From contig NZ_JADDIV010000006.1 of assembly GCF_015070875.1 (NCBI RefSeq), positions 124,001 through 188,000 on the forward strand: a stretch of DNA of 64,000 bases. Direction: 5' to 3'. The notes beneath the pieces were generated by a model. That model did not search any database, was not told the origin of the DNA, and was given only the letters and a program-made list of their open reading frames with translations. The DNA comes from Ramlibacter pallidus. GTDB taxonomy: Bacteria; Pseudomonadota; Gammaproteobacteria; Burkholderiales; Burkholderiaceae_C. Made by a program: the position numbers and the translations under genes. Below, in pieces: positions 9,461-18,716 of this stretch. The stretch's first letter is position 1. Every line of letters starts with the position of its first letter.

Positions 9461-10444
9461 TCAGGCCTTCCCGACCAGCCGCAGCAGCCCCAACCACTGC
9501 TGCTCCCAGAACCCCGTGCCGTAGTGGCGGCCCTTTTCCACCTGGTCGCGGATGCCGGTGGGGTCGTAGCGGATCTCGAAGTTGCCGGTGCGGAACAGCA
9601 TGTCCCACCAGGGCAGAAGCACGCCGAAGTTGTGGCCGCCCAGCGCGGGGCTGCGGCCGGCCTTCAGCGAGTCGCCCGCCACGCCGCGCTCGTGCCCGAT
9701 GCCGATGCTGTGGTGCAGCCGGTGGAAGCGCGGGGAGATCCAGAGCCGCTCGCCGATGCGGCCGAAATGCAGGCGGATGTTCGCGTGCTGCAGGCTCTCG
9801 CTCAGCTGCGCGATGGCCACGATGGCCACGAACTGCCCCGGCCCCACGCCGATCATCTGCCCCAGCACGACCAGCAGGCTGTCACGCAGCAGGTCGTCCA
9901 GCAGGTGGTTGCGGTTGTCGCTCCACATCGTCATCTGCCGCTGCGAATGGTGCAGCGAATGCAGGCTCCACCACCAGTTCAGGCCGTGCTGGCCGCGGTG
10001 GATCCAGTAGTCGACGAAGTCGAAGACCACCAGGTACAGGAGGAAGCTGAGGAAGGGGTGGTCGGTGAAGCCGGCGGCGAGCTGGTCCAGGTGCCAGGTG
10101 GCGAAGCCGGCGACGCGCAGCGCGCTGAACATCTCGTCGAAGAGCGGCTCCACGCTGAAGAACAGCGCGAGCCGGAACAGTCCCAGGCGGTGCAGCAGCG
10201 TGTAGAGCACGTCCGTGCGGATCGCGCGCACATCCGTCATCGGCTCCACCGGCCGCCAGCGTTGCAGCGGCCCGATGATGGCCAGCATCACCGCGATCTG
10301 CACCAGGCCCACCAGCAGCCAGCCGGTGGCCGTGTAGCCGTCCTCGAGGAAGTTGCCGAAGCCGAACGAGAACAGGATCGGCTGGGTGGCCGTCTCGAAC
10401 AGCCACTGCTGCGCGCGCTCGAAGATTTCCTGGATCCACTGCAT
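9461..10444 (-). CDS. Sterol desaturase / fatty acid hydroxylase family protein
   Basis: A 327-residue integral membrane protein with several hydrophobic spans and the eight-histidine di-iron signature of this superfamily. Box 1 is HRGQH (149-153), box 2 HSLHHS (from 162), and later boxes are HANIRLH and HRLHHS. These enzymes use di-iron and oxygen to hydroxylate or desaturate lipid substrates. The substrate in bacteria of this type is generally unknown. It probably shares a transcript with the DUF218 gene. Confidence 0.88.
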   Translation of the reverse strand: MQWIQEIFERAQQWLFETATQPILFSFGFGNFLEDGYTATGWLLVGLVQIAVMLAIIGPLQRWRPVEPMTDVRAIRTDVLYTLLHRLGLFRLALFFSVEPLFDEMFSALRVAGFATWHLDQLAAGFTDHPFLSFLLYLVVFDFVDYWIHRGQHGLNWWWSLHSLHHSQRQMTMWSDNRNHLLDDLLRDSLLVVLGQMIGVGPGQFVAIVAIAQLSESLQHANIRLHFGRIGERLWISPRFHRLHHSIGIGHERGVAGDSLKAGRSPALGGHNFGVLLPWWDMLFRTGNFEIRYDPTGIRDQVEKGRHYGTGFWEQQWLGLLRLVGKA

Positions 10445-10456
10445 GGTCGAACCGTA

Positions 10457-11287
10457 CTACTTGGTGCGCGCGATCCAGGCCCGGTGGTCCGGGTGGTCGC
10501 GCAGCGTGGCGAAACAGAAGCCCCTGGCCTTCAGCCCCGTGACCAGCGGCTCCAGCACGGCCGGTGCCCACGGGTCCTTGCGCGACCAGATGCCCAGGTG
10601 GGCCAGCAGGATGTCACCGGGGCGGATGTCGCGCAAGGCCTTCTGCAACAGCTGCGCGTTGCTGGCCGATGCGCTGGGGAGCTCGTCGCCCAGGAACCCG
10701 GCCGGCGACCAGCCGACGTGCTGGTAGCCGCAGGCCCGGGTGGCGGCGAGGAAGCGCGGCGAGGTCTTCCCGCCCGGCGCGCGGAACAGCGGCAGCGGCT
10801 TGCGTCCGGTGAGCTCCTCCAGGCGGCGTGAGGCCTTGTCGATCTCGGCGCAGTACTGCGCGGCGGTCCAGGTGAAGTCCTTGCCGGCCTGCGGCCCCGA
10901 CGACGCGCGCACACGGAAGCGCACAGGTTCACCCGGCAAGTCGGCGCGCCAGTAGGTGTGGTCCCAGGTGTGCGAGGCGAACTCGTGGCCTTCGGCCGCC
11001 CTCGCCTTCCACCAGGCCGCCCAGTGGTTCCCGAGGCTGCCGTCGCCTTCCTTCGTCGTTTCGTTGGCGGCGAAGAAGGTGACCTTGACGTCATGGCGCT
11101 TGAGCACGTCGGCCACCAGCGGGGCCACTTCCATGTGGCCGGTGTCGAAGGTCAGGTAGACCGGCTTGCCGCAGGCGGACGGCGGCGGAGCCGGTTGCGC
11201 GAACGCCGCGGGAAGAACGAGGCCGAGCGCCCCCACCCCAACCCTCCCCCAGAGGGGGAGGGAGCGCGGACTAGAACCGCGCCGCAT
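10457..11287 (-). CDS. Exported polysaccharide deacetylase (NodB homology)
   Basis: A 276-residue protein with an N-terminal signal-like segment followed by a NodB-type carbohydrate esterase 4 domain: VYLTFDTGHMEVAPLV (usual motif TFDDG, here TFDTG), FFAANE, HEFASHTWDHTYW (metal-binding His pair) and LFRAPGG. It should remove acetyl groups from a polysaccharide or peptidoglycan-like glycan. The second Asp of the TFDD motif is replaced by Thr, so activity may be altered. The signal region is partly encoded by a GC-rich palindromic repeat (11227-11265). The ATG overlaps the stop of the upstream YncE-like gene by 17 bases. Confidence 0.82.
   Translation of the reverse strand: MRRGSSPRSLPLWGRVGVGALGLVLPAAFAQPAPPPSACGKPVYLTFDTGHMEVAPLVADVLKRHDVKVTFFAANETTKEGDGSLGNHWAAWWKARAAEGHEFASHTWDHTYWRADLPGEPVRFRVRASSGPQAGKDFTWTAAQYCAEIDKASRRLEELTGRKPLPLFRAPGGKTSPRFLAATRACGYQHVGWSPAGFLGDELPSASASNAQLLQKALRDIRPGDILLAHLGIWSRKDPWAPAVLEPLVTGLKARGFCFATLRDHPDHRAWIARTK
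11227..11265. repeat. GC-rich palindromic repeat, copy A
   Basis: A 39-base element with an internal hairpin (CCCTCCCCC and GGGGGAGGG). It differs at only one position from a copy inside aroA (55333-55371). Here it encodes part of the signal peptide of the deacetylase (LPLWGRVGVG in the gene's frame). Confidence 0.85.
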
Positions 11288-12257
11288 GGTCCAGCGTCCA
11301 TACGCCGTGGGGTGACTTGCCCACCTTGACCTGCTTCACGATCTGCTTCGTCTGGGTGTCGATCACCGTCAGCTTGCGCGCCCAGCGCGAAGTGACCATC
11401 AGCAGCCGGCCGCCCTGCAGCACTTCCATGCAGTCGGGGCCACCGGGGGCGGGATAGGTCTCCACCACCTGCAGCGTGGTGACGTCGATCTTGCTGATCG
11501 TGTTGGCGACGCGGTTGCTCAGGTAGACGTGCTTCTGGTCGCCGGCGCCGCGGAAGGCGTGGGCGCCCGCGCCCGTCTTGATCTTGCGCACCGTGCGCGG
11601 CGCGTCGCCGCTCACGTCGAACACCTCCACCGAGTCGCTGCCCGTCAGGCCCACCAGGGCCGTCTTGTCGTCCGGCGTCACGAAGACGTCGGCCGGCATC
11701 GGGCCGGTCTTGATGCGCCAGCGGATCTCCTGGCGGGCAAGGTCCACCGCCACCAGTTCATCGCTGTCCTGCATCGTCACGTAGGCCACGGTGCTGCGGG
11801 TGTCGATGTAGATGTGGCTGGGCGTCTTGCCGGTCGGGATGCGCTTGGCCAGCGCGAGGTCCTTGCCGTCCCACTTGTAGACGTCGACGTGGTGCAGGCG
11901 GTTGCCGGCCGTGACCAGCCACTTCATGTCCGGCGAGAAGCGCAGGTGGTACGGGTCGACCACGCCGCGGATGGTCTTCTGCACCTCCGCCGTCCGCGGA
12001 TCGATGAAGGTCAGCGAGTCGGCCAGCGCGTTGGCGACGATGATCGACTTCTCGTCCGGCGTCATGTACAGGTGGTGCGGCTCCTTGCCCGTGGGGATGC
12101 GCTTGACCTCCCGCCACGTGGCGGCGTCGATCACGCTCACGTCCGCCTCCAGCGAATTCAGGACGAAGATGGGCGCGCGCTGGGCGGCGGCAAGGCCGGA
12201 CGCCAGGAGCAGCAGCGCGGCGGCCAGGCCGGCGCGCCAGGGGGAAAGAAGATTCAC
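11271..12257 (-). CDS. Exported YncE-like beta-propeller protein
   Basis: A 328-residue protein with a Sec signal (AGLAAALLLLASGLAAA) followed by repeated blades of the form VSVIDAATWREVKRIPTGKE, SLTFIDPRTAEVQKTI and TVIDTQTKQIVKQVKVGK. This is the YVTN/YncE seven-bladed propeller family. Such periplasmic proteins bind ligands or DNA, or support cofactor enzymes, and no active site is seen. It overlaps the deacetylase start by 17 bases, so the two are likely co-expressed. Confidence 0.85.
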   Translation of the reverse strand: MNLLSPWRAGLAAALLLLASGLAAAQRAPIFVLNSLEADVSVIDAATWREVKRIPTGKEPHHLYMTPDEKSIIVANALADSLTFIDPRTAEVQKTIRGVVDPYHLRFSPDMKWLVTAGNRLHHVDVYKWDGKDLALAKRIPTGKTPSHIYIDTRSTVAYVTMQDSDELVAVDLARQEIRWRIKTGPMPADVFVTPDDKTALVGLTGSDSVEVFDVSGDAPRTVRKIKTGAGAHAFRGAGDQKHVYLSNRVANTISKIDVTTLQVVETYPAPGGPDCMEVLQGGRLLMVTSRWARKLTVIDTQTKQIVKQVKVGKSPHGVWTLDHAARF

Positions 12258-12327
12258 GGGCGGGCACTCAGGGGGGAAGGCACTTCAACGCGCCAGGGCG
12301 GCCGGCGGAGGACCGCAGGGGCGGCCG

Positions 12328-13059
12328 CTATTGTCCCCGATCAGAGGCTGCGGCAAGCTCGGCATTGGTGAGCCAGCGCCACCCGCCGGGGGGCAGATCG
12401 TGGGGAAGTTCCAGCTTTCCGATGCGGGAGCGATGCAGCGCCACCACACGGTTGCCCACCGCGGCGAGCATCCGCTTGACCTGGTGGTACTTGCCCTCGG
12501 TCAGCGTCAGGCGAAGGGCATGCGGCCCGGTGGCCTCGCAGGCGGCGGCCCGGACGGGGCGCGGGTCGTCGTCCAGCACGACCCCGGCCAGGAGCTGCCG
12601 CACCTGGCGGTCGTCCACGGCGTCGGCCGCCTGCACCTCGTACACCTTGGGAACGTGGTGCTTCGGTGAGCTCATCCTGTGGATGAAGGCGCCGTCGTCG
12701 GACAGCAGCAGGAGCCCGGTCGTGTCCTGGTCGAGCCGGCCGATCGCCTGCACGCCCGGGTTGGCGCCCTTGGAGGGCCGCTGCCGCAGGGGTGCGGGCA
12801 GCAGGGTGTAGATGCTTGGCCAGGCGGAGGGCTTCTGGGAGCATTCGTAACCCGCGGGCTTGTGCAACATCAGGTAAGCCCTCGCGTGGTACGCCCAGGG
12901 CTTGCCTTCCACCGAGAACCGCAGGCCCTCGGCGGGGAAATCCGCATAAGGATCCGTGCACGGCGCCCCTTCCACGGTCACGTGCCCGCCCTGCACGAGC
13001 CCGAGGCACACGCGCCGGGGACCGAAGCCCTGGCTGAAAAGGATGTCCTGCAGTTCCAT
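12328..13059 (-). CDS. RsuA/RluB-family pseudouridine synthase
   Basis: A 243-residue protein. An N-terminal S4-like RNA-binding region (LQDILFSQGFGPRRVC, then VQGGHVTVEG) precedes a synthase domain with the catalytic-Asp motif GRLDQDTTGLLLLSDDG and the later TEGKYHQVKRMLAAVGNRV, the family signature. It isomerises a uridine in ribosomal RNA. The order S4 then catalytic domain fits RsuA (16S U516), but RluB-, RluE- or RluF-like specificity cannot be excluded. The ATG at 13059 was chosen over an in-frame upstream start because the conserved S4 segment begins there. Confidence 0.88.
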   Translation of the reverse strand: MELQDILFSQGFGPRRVCLGLVQGGHVTVEGAPCTDPYADFPAEGLRFSVEGKPWAYHARAYLMLHKPAGYECSQKPSAWPSIYTLLPAPLRQRPSKGANPGVQAIGRLDQDTTGLLLLSDDGAFIHRMSSPKHHVPKVYEVQAADAVDDRQVRQLLAGVVLDDDPRPVRAAACEATGPHALRLTLTEGKYHQVKRMLAAVGNRVVALHRSRIGKLELPHDLPPGGWRWLTNAELAAASDRGQ

Positions 13060-13142
13060 GCACGCAAGCCCGAGAAATGACACAAGGGCACGCAGTGCCT
13101 CAGCTACGATCGTGCACCGCATTCTAGTGAGGGCAGGCACAG

Positions 13143-15533
13143 GTGCTTCGACGTGACTTTATCGCGGGCCTCGCGGTGGGAGGCGCTGCGCCATGGACGG
13201 TCGCCAGGACCGCCGGACGCGACGACGCGTCGCCGCTGCACGTGGTGCAGGACGGCAAGCCCCTCGTCCCGGTCGTCGTCGCCGCGGACGCCGGCAAGGA
13301 AGAGAAACTGGCGGGCGCCGACCTCGTGAAGTACGTGGAGATGATGTCCGGCGCCCGGCTGGCGGTCGTGACCTGGGCCTCCGGAACACCGGCACCCGCG
13401 GGGCCGGGCATCTTCGTGGGCCAGGCGGCGCTGGCCGCGGAGCCCGCCCTCTCCGCCCGGCTGCGGGATGCAGCCAAGAAAGACCCGCTGCTCTATTCGG
13501 ATGCCGTCGCGGTGCGGCGCGTGCGCGACCGCCTCCTCGTCGCGGGCAACAGCGACCGAGCGCACTACTACGCCGTCGCGCGCCTGCTGCAGGAGTGGGG
13601 TTGCCGGTGGTACATGCCGACGGCGTTCGGCGAGGTCGTGCCCGAGCACAGGGACCTCTCCGCCGGCGCGCTCGACATCGTCTACGGCTCGCCCTTCGAG
13701 ATCCGCCATTACTGGCTGGCGTGGCGCGGCGACGCGACCGGCCTGGCCGACTTCCATCGGCGCAACTTCGCGACGCCCCGCCCCCCCTGGCAGGCCAGCC
13801 ACGCGCTCGGGCGTTACACCAAGGAGCTGGTCCCGCCGGGGAAGACGGCATTCAGCGTGCCGCTGTCGGACCCGCAGACCATCGATCACGTGGCGTCCCG
13901 CATCAAGCCGGATTATGCGAAGGGGGTGCCGGGCATCTCCCTGGCGATCGAGGACGGCCGCTACGTGAGCGGGTCCGAGAACGATGCCGCCCTGCAGGCC
14001 GGCATCATCGACAAGTACATGCTCGCGCCGGCCAACACCGACGCCATGATGACGCTGTACAACGGCGTCGCGCGCAAGCTCCGCGACGAACATCCGGACA
14101 GTCCCACCAAGATCCTCGGGCTGGCGTATTCGAATGTCACGCTCCCGCCACAACAGGTGCTCAAGATCGAGCCCAACGTCGTCATGTGGCTGGCGCCGAT
14201 CGACATCGACCCGAACCACGGCATGGACGACCTCCATTCCACCCCCCGGCAGGAGCTCAAGGGCATCATGTACCGCTGGGCCGACGTCATGCAGGGACGG
14301 CTCCTGATCCGCGACTACGACCAGGGCCAGCTGATCTGGCGCGACCTGCCGAACCCTTCGCAGCATGCGTTCGCGCAGGACGTGAGGCACTACCGCAAGG
14401 CCGGCATCCTCGGCGCGTTCACGGAAAGCCGCGGCGCCACGTCGACGGTGTTCCTCAACCTGTTCTTCCGGCTGCAGCTCCTGTGGAACCCCGACCAGGA
14501 CGTCGACGCCCTGCTGGCCGAGTTCTACCCCGCCTTCTACGGGCCCGCGGCCCCGGCGATGGCGCGGTACTGGACGGCGATCTTCAAGGCCTGGCAGGAC
14601 ACGACCGCCACCGAACACGAGCACTTCGTCGCACCGGCGATCTACACGCGGGCGCTCGTCGCCACCCTCAAGGGACACCTGGCCGAGGCGCAGCGTGCCG
14701 TGGCGCCCCTGCGGGCGAAGCCGGCCCCGGGACGCAACGAAGCGCTGTACCTGCAGCGCATGGACTTCACCAGCCTGTCGTTCGACATCATCGAGAACTA
14801 CGTCGGCCTGGTGCACGCATCCGCGGCCGAGAACCAGTACGCGCGTGCCGCGGAGCACGGCGAGAAGGCCCTGGCCGCCCGCGAGAAGCTCACGGCCATG
14901 AATCCCACCTTCACGAACTACCGCATGGGGGAGAAGGGGCCGCGCTGGCTGCCCGGCGAGATCGAGCAGATGCGTGCCCTGGCCACGTTGACCGACGGCA
15001 CCGCCGGCACGCTGCTGGCACGCACCCCGCTCGAGTGGGCGTTCCGCAGGGATGCCACCGACACCGGCCTCGCCCGGGGCTGGGCGTACACGCGCGCCGA
15101 CCTGTCCCACTGGAAGACGGCCGCCCCGCGCGTCACGGAAGCCAACCGGAAGGACTATCCGGACGCCTGGGAGATGCTGCGGACCGACGTCTACATGCAG
15201 GGCCAGGGCGTGCGCCACCCGGACGGCCACAGCTTCACCGGCCACTACTGGTACCAGGCGGACGTGGAACTCGACGCCGCCCAGTCCGCCGGCGAGGTGC
15301 ACCTGCTCTTCCCGGGGCTGTTCAACGAGTGCTGGCTCTACGTCAACGGCGTGCTGGTGAAGCATCGGCCCCTGCGGGAGCCCTGGTGGAAGAACGACTA
15401 CCGCTTCGAATGGGACGTCGACGTCTCGGGCCGGCTGCGGCCGGGCGCCAACCTCCTCACCCTGCGCGGTCTCAACCCGCACCACTTCGGAGGCATGTTC
15501 CGCCGGCCTTTCCTGTACCGCCCGCGGCGCTAG
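13143..15533 (+). CDS. Exported DUF4838 protein (alpha-glucuronidase-like)
   Basis: A 796-residue protein starting with GTG. The first residues LRRDFIAGLAVGGAAPWTVA resemble a twin-arginine signal, so export is likely. Residues ~30-150 resemble the N-terminal domain found before alpha-glucuronidases and hexosaminidases (SDRAHYYAVARLLQEWGCRW). The central ~350 residues fit DUF4838 (for example VVMWLAPIDIDPNHGMDDLH). The last ~170 residues look like a galactose-binding beta-sandwich (VHLLFPGLFNECWLYVNGV). A role in cleaving or binding an acidic polysaccharide is inferred from the fold family and from the adjacent exopolysaccharide cluster. No catalytic residue is assigned. Confidence 0.72.
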   Translation: MLRRDFIAGLAVGGAAPWTVARTAGRDDASPLHVVQDGKPLVPVVVAADAGKEEKLAGADLVKYVEMMSGARLAVVTWASGTPAPAGPGIFVGQAALAAEPALSARLRDAAKKDPLLYSDAVAVRRVRDRLLVAGNSDRAHYYAVARLLQEWGCRWYMPTAFGEVVPEHRDLSAGALDIVYGSPFEIRHYWLAWRGDATGLADFHRRNFATPRPPWQASHALGRYTKELVPPGKTAFSVPLSDPQTIDHVASRIKPDYAKGVPGISLAIEDGRYVSGSENDAALQAGIIDKYMLAPANTDAMMTLYNGVARKLRDEHPDSPTKILGLAYSNVTLPPQQVLKIEPNVVMWLAPIDIDPNHGMDDLHSTPRQELKGIMYRWADVMQGRLLIRDYDQGQLIWRDLPNPSQHAFAQDVRHYRKAGILGAFTESRGATSTVFLNLFFRLQLLWNPDQDVDALLAEFYPAFYGPAAPAMARYWTAIFKAWQDTTATEHEHFVAPAIYTRALVATLKGHLAEAQRAVAPLRAKPAPGRNEALYLQRMDFTSLSFDIIENYVGLVHASAAENQYARAAEHGEKALAAREKLTAMNPTFTNYRMGEKGPRWLPGEIEQMRALATLTDGTAGTLLARTPLEWAFRRDATDTGLARGWAYTRADLSHWKTAAPRVTEANRKDYPDAWEMLRTDVYMQGQGVRHPDGHSFTGHYWYQADVELDAAQSAGEVHLLFPGLFNECWLYVNGVLVKHRPLREPWWKNDYRFEWDVDVSGRLRPGANLLTLRGLNPHHFGGMFRRPFLYRPRR

Positions 15534-15613
15534 GGACCGTCGACCCCACGGGCCCGGCCTTCGCGCGCGCGTGAAGAACGCCGCGCCCTTCTCGTAAACC
15601 CATGAATGGTTGA

Positions 15614-15642
15614 TTGTCTTGAATGTATCAAGCTGCTACATT
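15614..15642 (+). promoter_or_regulatory. Candidate promoter and overlapping dyad of the exopolysaccharide cluster
   Basis: TTGTCT and TACATT are separated by exactly 17 bases, about 155 bases ahead of the epimerase gene, in an AT-rich pocket. A perfect inverted repeat, AATGTA-N9-TACATT (15622-15642), overlaps the -10 and spacer and could be an operator. The remaining 265-base gap shows only GC-rich leader sequence. Confidence 0.5.
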
Positions 15643-15798
15643 GCGCTGTCCTGAACGGCCGCGCGGTTTCCGCCCGGGCGAGCACTCGAACCGAGCCGCC
15701 TCCGAAACCCACCCAGGGCGCGTCGCGGACGCGGGCACGCTTCTAGCTCCCCCGTCCCCGACCACCCTTCGCACAAAGGCCATCCGGCTCTGAACAGA

Positions 15799-16806
15799 AT
15801 GAAAGTCCTCGTCACCGGCGCCGCCGGCTTCATCGGAATGCACACCTCCCTTCGCCTGCTGGAACGCGGCGACACGGTGGTGGGCGTCGACAACCTCAAC
15901 GACTACTACGACGTCAACCTGAAGCTCGCCCGGCTCGAGCGCCTGAAGGCGCACCCGAATTTCCGCCTCCACCACCTGAGCGTCGAGGACCGCGAAGGCA
16001 TGCCGCGCGTCTTCGCGCAGGAGCAGCCCCAGCGCGTGATCCACCTGGCCGCGCAGGCCGGGGTGCGCTATTCGCTCACCAACCCCCACGCGTACATCGA
16101 CGCCAACCTGCAGGGCTTCATCAACATCCTGGAAGGCTGCCGCCACAACGGCGTGGAGCACCTGACGTACGCCAGCAGTTCCAGCGTGTACGGCGGCAAC
16201 ACCGCCATGCCGTTCTCGGAGCACCACAACATCGACCACCCGGTCAGCCTCTATGCCGCCTCGAAGAAGGCGAACGAGCTGATGGCGCACACGTACAGCC
16301 ACCTGTTCCGGCTGCCGACCACCGGGCTGCGCTTCTTCACGGTCTACGGCCCGTGGGGGCGCCCGGACATGGCGCTGTTCCTCTTCACGAAAGCCATGCT
16401 GGAAGGGAAGGCGATCGACGTCTTCAACAACGGCCAGATGGTGCGCGACTTCACCTATGTCGACGACATCGTCGAAGGCGTGATCCGCGTGAACGACAAG
16501 ACGGCGACGCCCTCGCCGGGCTTCGACCCGTCGTCGCCCGATCCGGCCACGAGCAACGCGCCCTATCGCATCTTCAACATCGGCAACAGCCAGCCGACGC
16601 CGCTGATGGACTACATCCGCGCGCTGGAAGAAGCCCTCGGCATCGAGGCGCGCAAGAACATGCTGCCGATGCAGCCGGGCGACGTGCCGGCGACGAACGC
16701 GGACACTTCCGAGCTGGACGCCTGGGTGGGGTTCAAGCCGAACACCCCGGTGGCCGTCGGGGTGGGCCGCTTCGTCCAGTGGTATCGCAAGCACTACGCG
16801 GCCTGA
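15799..16806 (+). CDS. UDP-glucuronate 4-epimerase family (NAD-dependent epimerase)
   Basis: A 335-residue short-chain dehydrogenase/reductase-fold epimerase. The NAD-binding motif GAAGFIG is at residues 7-13, [19 protein letters not shown] follows, and the catalytic pair lies in [11 protein letters not shown]. The DNLNDYYD segment and the [20 protein letters not shown] stretch are typical of enzymes converting UDP-glucuronate to UDP-galacturonate. It is the first gene of the plus-strand polysaccharide cluster and would supply a uronic acid donor. Confidence 0.88.
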   Translation: MKVLVTGAAGFIGMHTSLRLLERGDTVVGVDNLNDYYDVNLKLARLERLKAHPNFRLHHLSVEDREGMPRVFAQEQPQRVIHLAAQAGVRYSLTNPHAYIDANLQGFINILEGCRHNGVEHLTYASSSSVYGGNTAMPFSEHHNIDHPVSLYAASKKANELMAHTYSHLFRLPTTGLRFFTVYGPWGRPDMALFLFTKAMLEGKAIDVFNNGQMVRDFTYVDDIVEGVIRVNDKTATPSPGFDPSSPDPATSNAPYRIFNIGNSQPTPLMDYIRALEEALGIEARKNMLPMQPGDVPATNADTSELDAWVGFKPNTPVAVGVGRFVQWYRKHYAA

Positions 16807-16854
16807 CCGGGGTGCCGGCGCCGCGCCGGCCCGTCTCGAAATCCTGGTGAACTG

Positions 16855-18705
16855 ATGCGTGACACCTTCAGAATGGCCGTGAGCATCCTGACCGCCGCCG
16901 AGCGGCGCAGGGCCCTGCTCGTGTGCATCCCCATCGTCATCGCGGCACTGGCGTCGGCGTTGACGATCGCCTCGGTCATCCCGTTCCTGTCGGTGCTGAG
17001 CGACCCCCGGCTGCTGCAGGGCAACGGGGTGATCGCGCAGGCCTACCGGTGGACGGGCATCTCGAGCGAGTACCGGTTCATCGCGCTCCTCGGCGCCGCG
17101 GCCGTGGCCATCATCGCCTTCTCCAGCGTCGCGAACATCTGGCGCGTCCACGCCACCTGGAAGCTGACGGCCAACCTGATCCACACGGTGAGCTGCCGCC
17201 TGCTCGCCGTCTACCTGCGCCAGCCCTACGAATTCTTCATCCGCAGCCACTCGGGGGACATGGCCACGTCCGTGCTTTCCGAATGCGAGCAGCTGGTGAT
17301 GCAGGTCTACAAGCCGACCGCGGACCTCGTCGCCTCCGCCCTCACCGTCGCCGCCATCCTGTCCGTCGTGATCGCGATGAACCCGCTCATCGCGGTCTCC
17401 GCCATCGTGTTCCTCGGCACCGTGTACGCGGTGACCTTCGGGTACAGCCGGCGGCGCGTGGCGCTCCTCGGCAAGATCCGCGTCCAGGCCAACAACGAAC
17501 GCTACCGGATCGCGGGCGAGGCCCTGAACGGCATCAAGGACGTGAAGATCCTCGGCCGCGAAGCGCACTACCTGCGCCGGTTCGAGGACCCGTCGACGCG
17601 CATCGCGGACGGCCGCACCCGGGCCAACGTCATCGGCGAAGCCCCCAAGTACGTGGTCGAGGCCGCCTCCCTCGGCGGGATCGTCCTGATCTGCCTGCTG
17701 GTCCTGGACCCGCGGCTGCTCGCGTCGCAGCAGAACACCAGCGACATCATCCCGCTGCTGGGCATCTTCGCGTTCGCCGCGCAGCGGCTCATCCCGGAAC
17801 TGCAGCGCACCTATGCCGCACTGAACAAGCTGCAGTACGGCGCCGCCGCGGTCGGCCAGGTGTATCGCGACCTGCAGAAGGAGCCCGAGCTGCCGCCCCT
17901 CGTGCACCAGACCCCGCAGCCCCTGCCGTTCCGCCAGGAGGTCTGCGCGAAGCACGTGCACCATCGCTACGAGCAGGCGGAGCGCAGCAGCCTCGTCGAC
18001 CTGTCGTTCTGCGTGCGGCGGGGCGAGCGCGTCGGCATCGTCGGCGGCTCGGGGGCCGGCAAGACCACGCTCGCCGACCTGCTGCTCGGCCTGCTCAAGC
18101 TGGAAGGCGGCGCGCTGACGGTCGACGGCGTCGAACTCACCGACCAGAACATCCGGTCCTGGCAGCAGACCGTCGGCTACGTGCCCCAGGACATCTTCAT
18201 CTCCGACGCCTCGGTCGCGGAGAACATCGCGCTCGGCATTGCGTCGGCCGAGATCGACATGGACAAGGTGCGGCGCAGCGCGGACATCGCGAACCTCACC
18301 GGCGTGATCGAGAAGGACCTCCCGGAAGGCTTCCACACCCGCCTGGGCGAGAAGGGCGTGCGCATGTCCGGAGGACAGCGGCAGCGCATCGGCATCGCGC
18401 GGGCGCTGTACCACGACGCGGACCTGATCATCTTCGACGAGGCGACCAGCGCGCTCGACAACGTCACGGAGGCGGAGGTGGTGGACGCCATCAACCAGCT
18501 GCCCGGCACCAAGACCGTCCTGATCATCGCCCACCGCCTGAGCACCGTGCGCCACTGCGACCGCATCATGGTCCTCGACCGGGGGCGCCTCTCCGCGTTC
18601 GGCACGTGGGAGGAACTGCTGGCCGGCAACGCCATCTTCCAGGAGCTGGTGAGCCGGACGGGCAAGAGCCCGCAGGAAGCCGCCGAAGCCCCGTCCGCGG
18701 TGTAG
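16855..18705 (+). CDS. ABC exporter (fused permease-ATPase), probable glycolipid flippase
   Basis: A 616-residue half-transporter. An N-terminal six-helix exporter domain (residues ~20-330) is followed by a nucleotide-binding domain with Walker A GGSGAGKTT (~396), signature MSGGQRQR (~504), Walker B LIIFDEATSALDN (~523) and the H-loop IIAHRLS. The architecture is that of MsbA and PglK. Within a glycan cluster it most likely flips a lipid-linked oligosaccharide across the inner membrane. The stop is 11 bases before the first acyltransferase gene. Confidence 0.9.
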   Translation: MRDTFRMAVSILTAAERRRALLVCIPIVIAALASALTIASVIPFLSVLSDPRLLQGNGVIAQAYRWTGISSEYRFIALLGAAAVAIIAFSSVANIWRVHATWKLTANLIHTVSCRLLAVYLRQPYEFFIRSHSGDMATSVLSECEQLVMQVYKPTADLVASALTVAAILSVVIAMNPLIAVSAIVFLGTVYAVTFGYSRRRVALLGKIRVQANNERYRIAGEALNGIKDVKILGREAHYLRRFEDPSTRIADGRTRANVIGEAPKYVVEAASLGGIVLICLLVLDPRLLASQQNTSDIIPLLGIFAFAAQRLIPELQRTYAALNKLQYGAAAVGQVYRDLQKEPELPPLVHQTPQPLPFRQEVCAKHVHHRYEQAERSSLVDLSFCVRRGERVGIVGGSGAGKTTLADLLLGLLKLEGGALTVDGVELTDQNIRSWQQTVGYVPQDIFISDASVAENIALGIASAEIDMDKVRRSADIANLTGVIEKDLPEGFHTRLGEKGVRMSGGQRQRIGIARALYHDADLIIFDEATSALDNVTEAEVVDAINQLPGTKTVLIIAHRLSTVRHCDRIMVLDRGRLSAFGTWEELLAGNAIFQELVSRTGKSPQEAAEAPSAV

Positions 18706-18716
18706 CAGGAGGCCGG

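Noticed and set aside
15534-15798. Small gene or RNA in the leader before the epimerase
   Set aside because: No ribosome-binding site with a convincing frame and no stable RNA fold with a terminator were seen. Only the promoter-like and dyad elements stand out.
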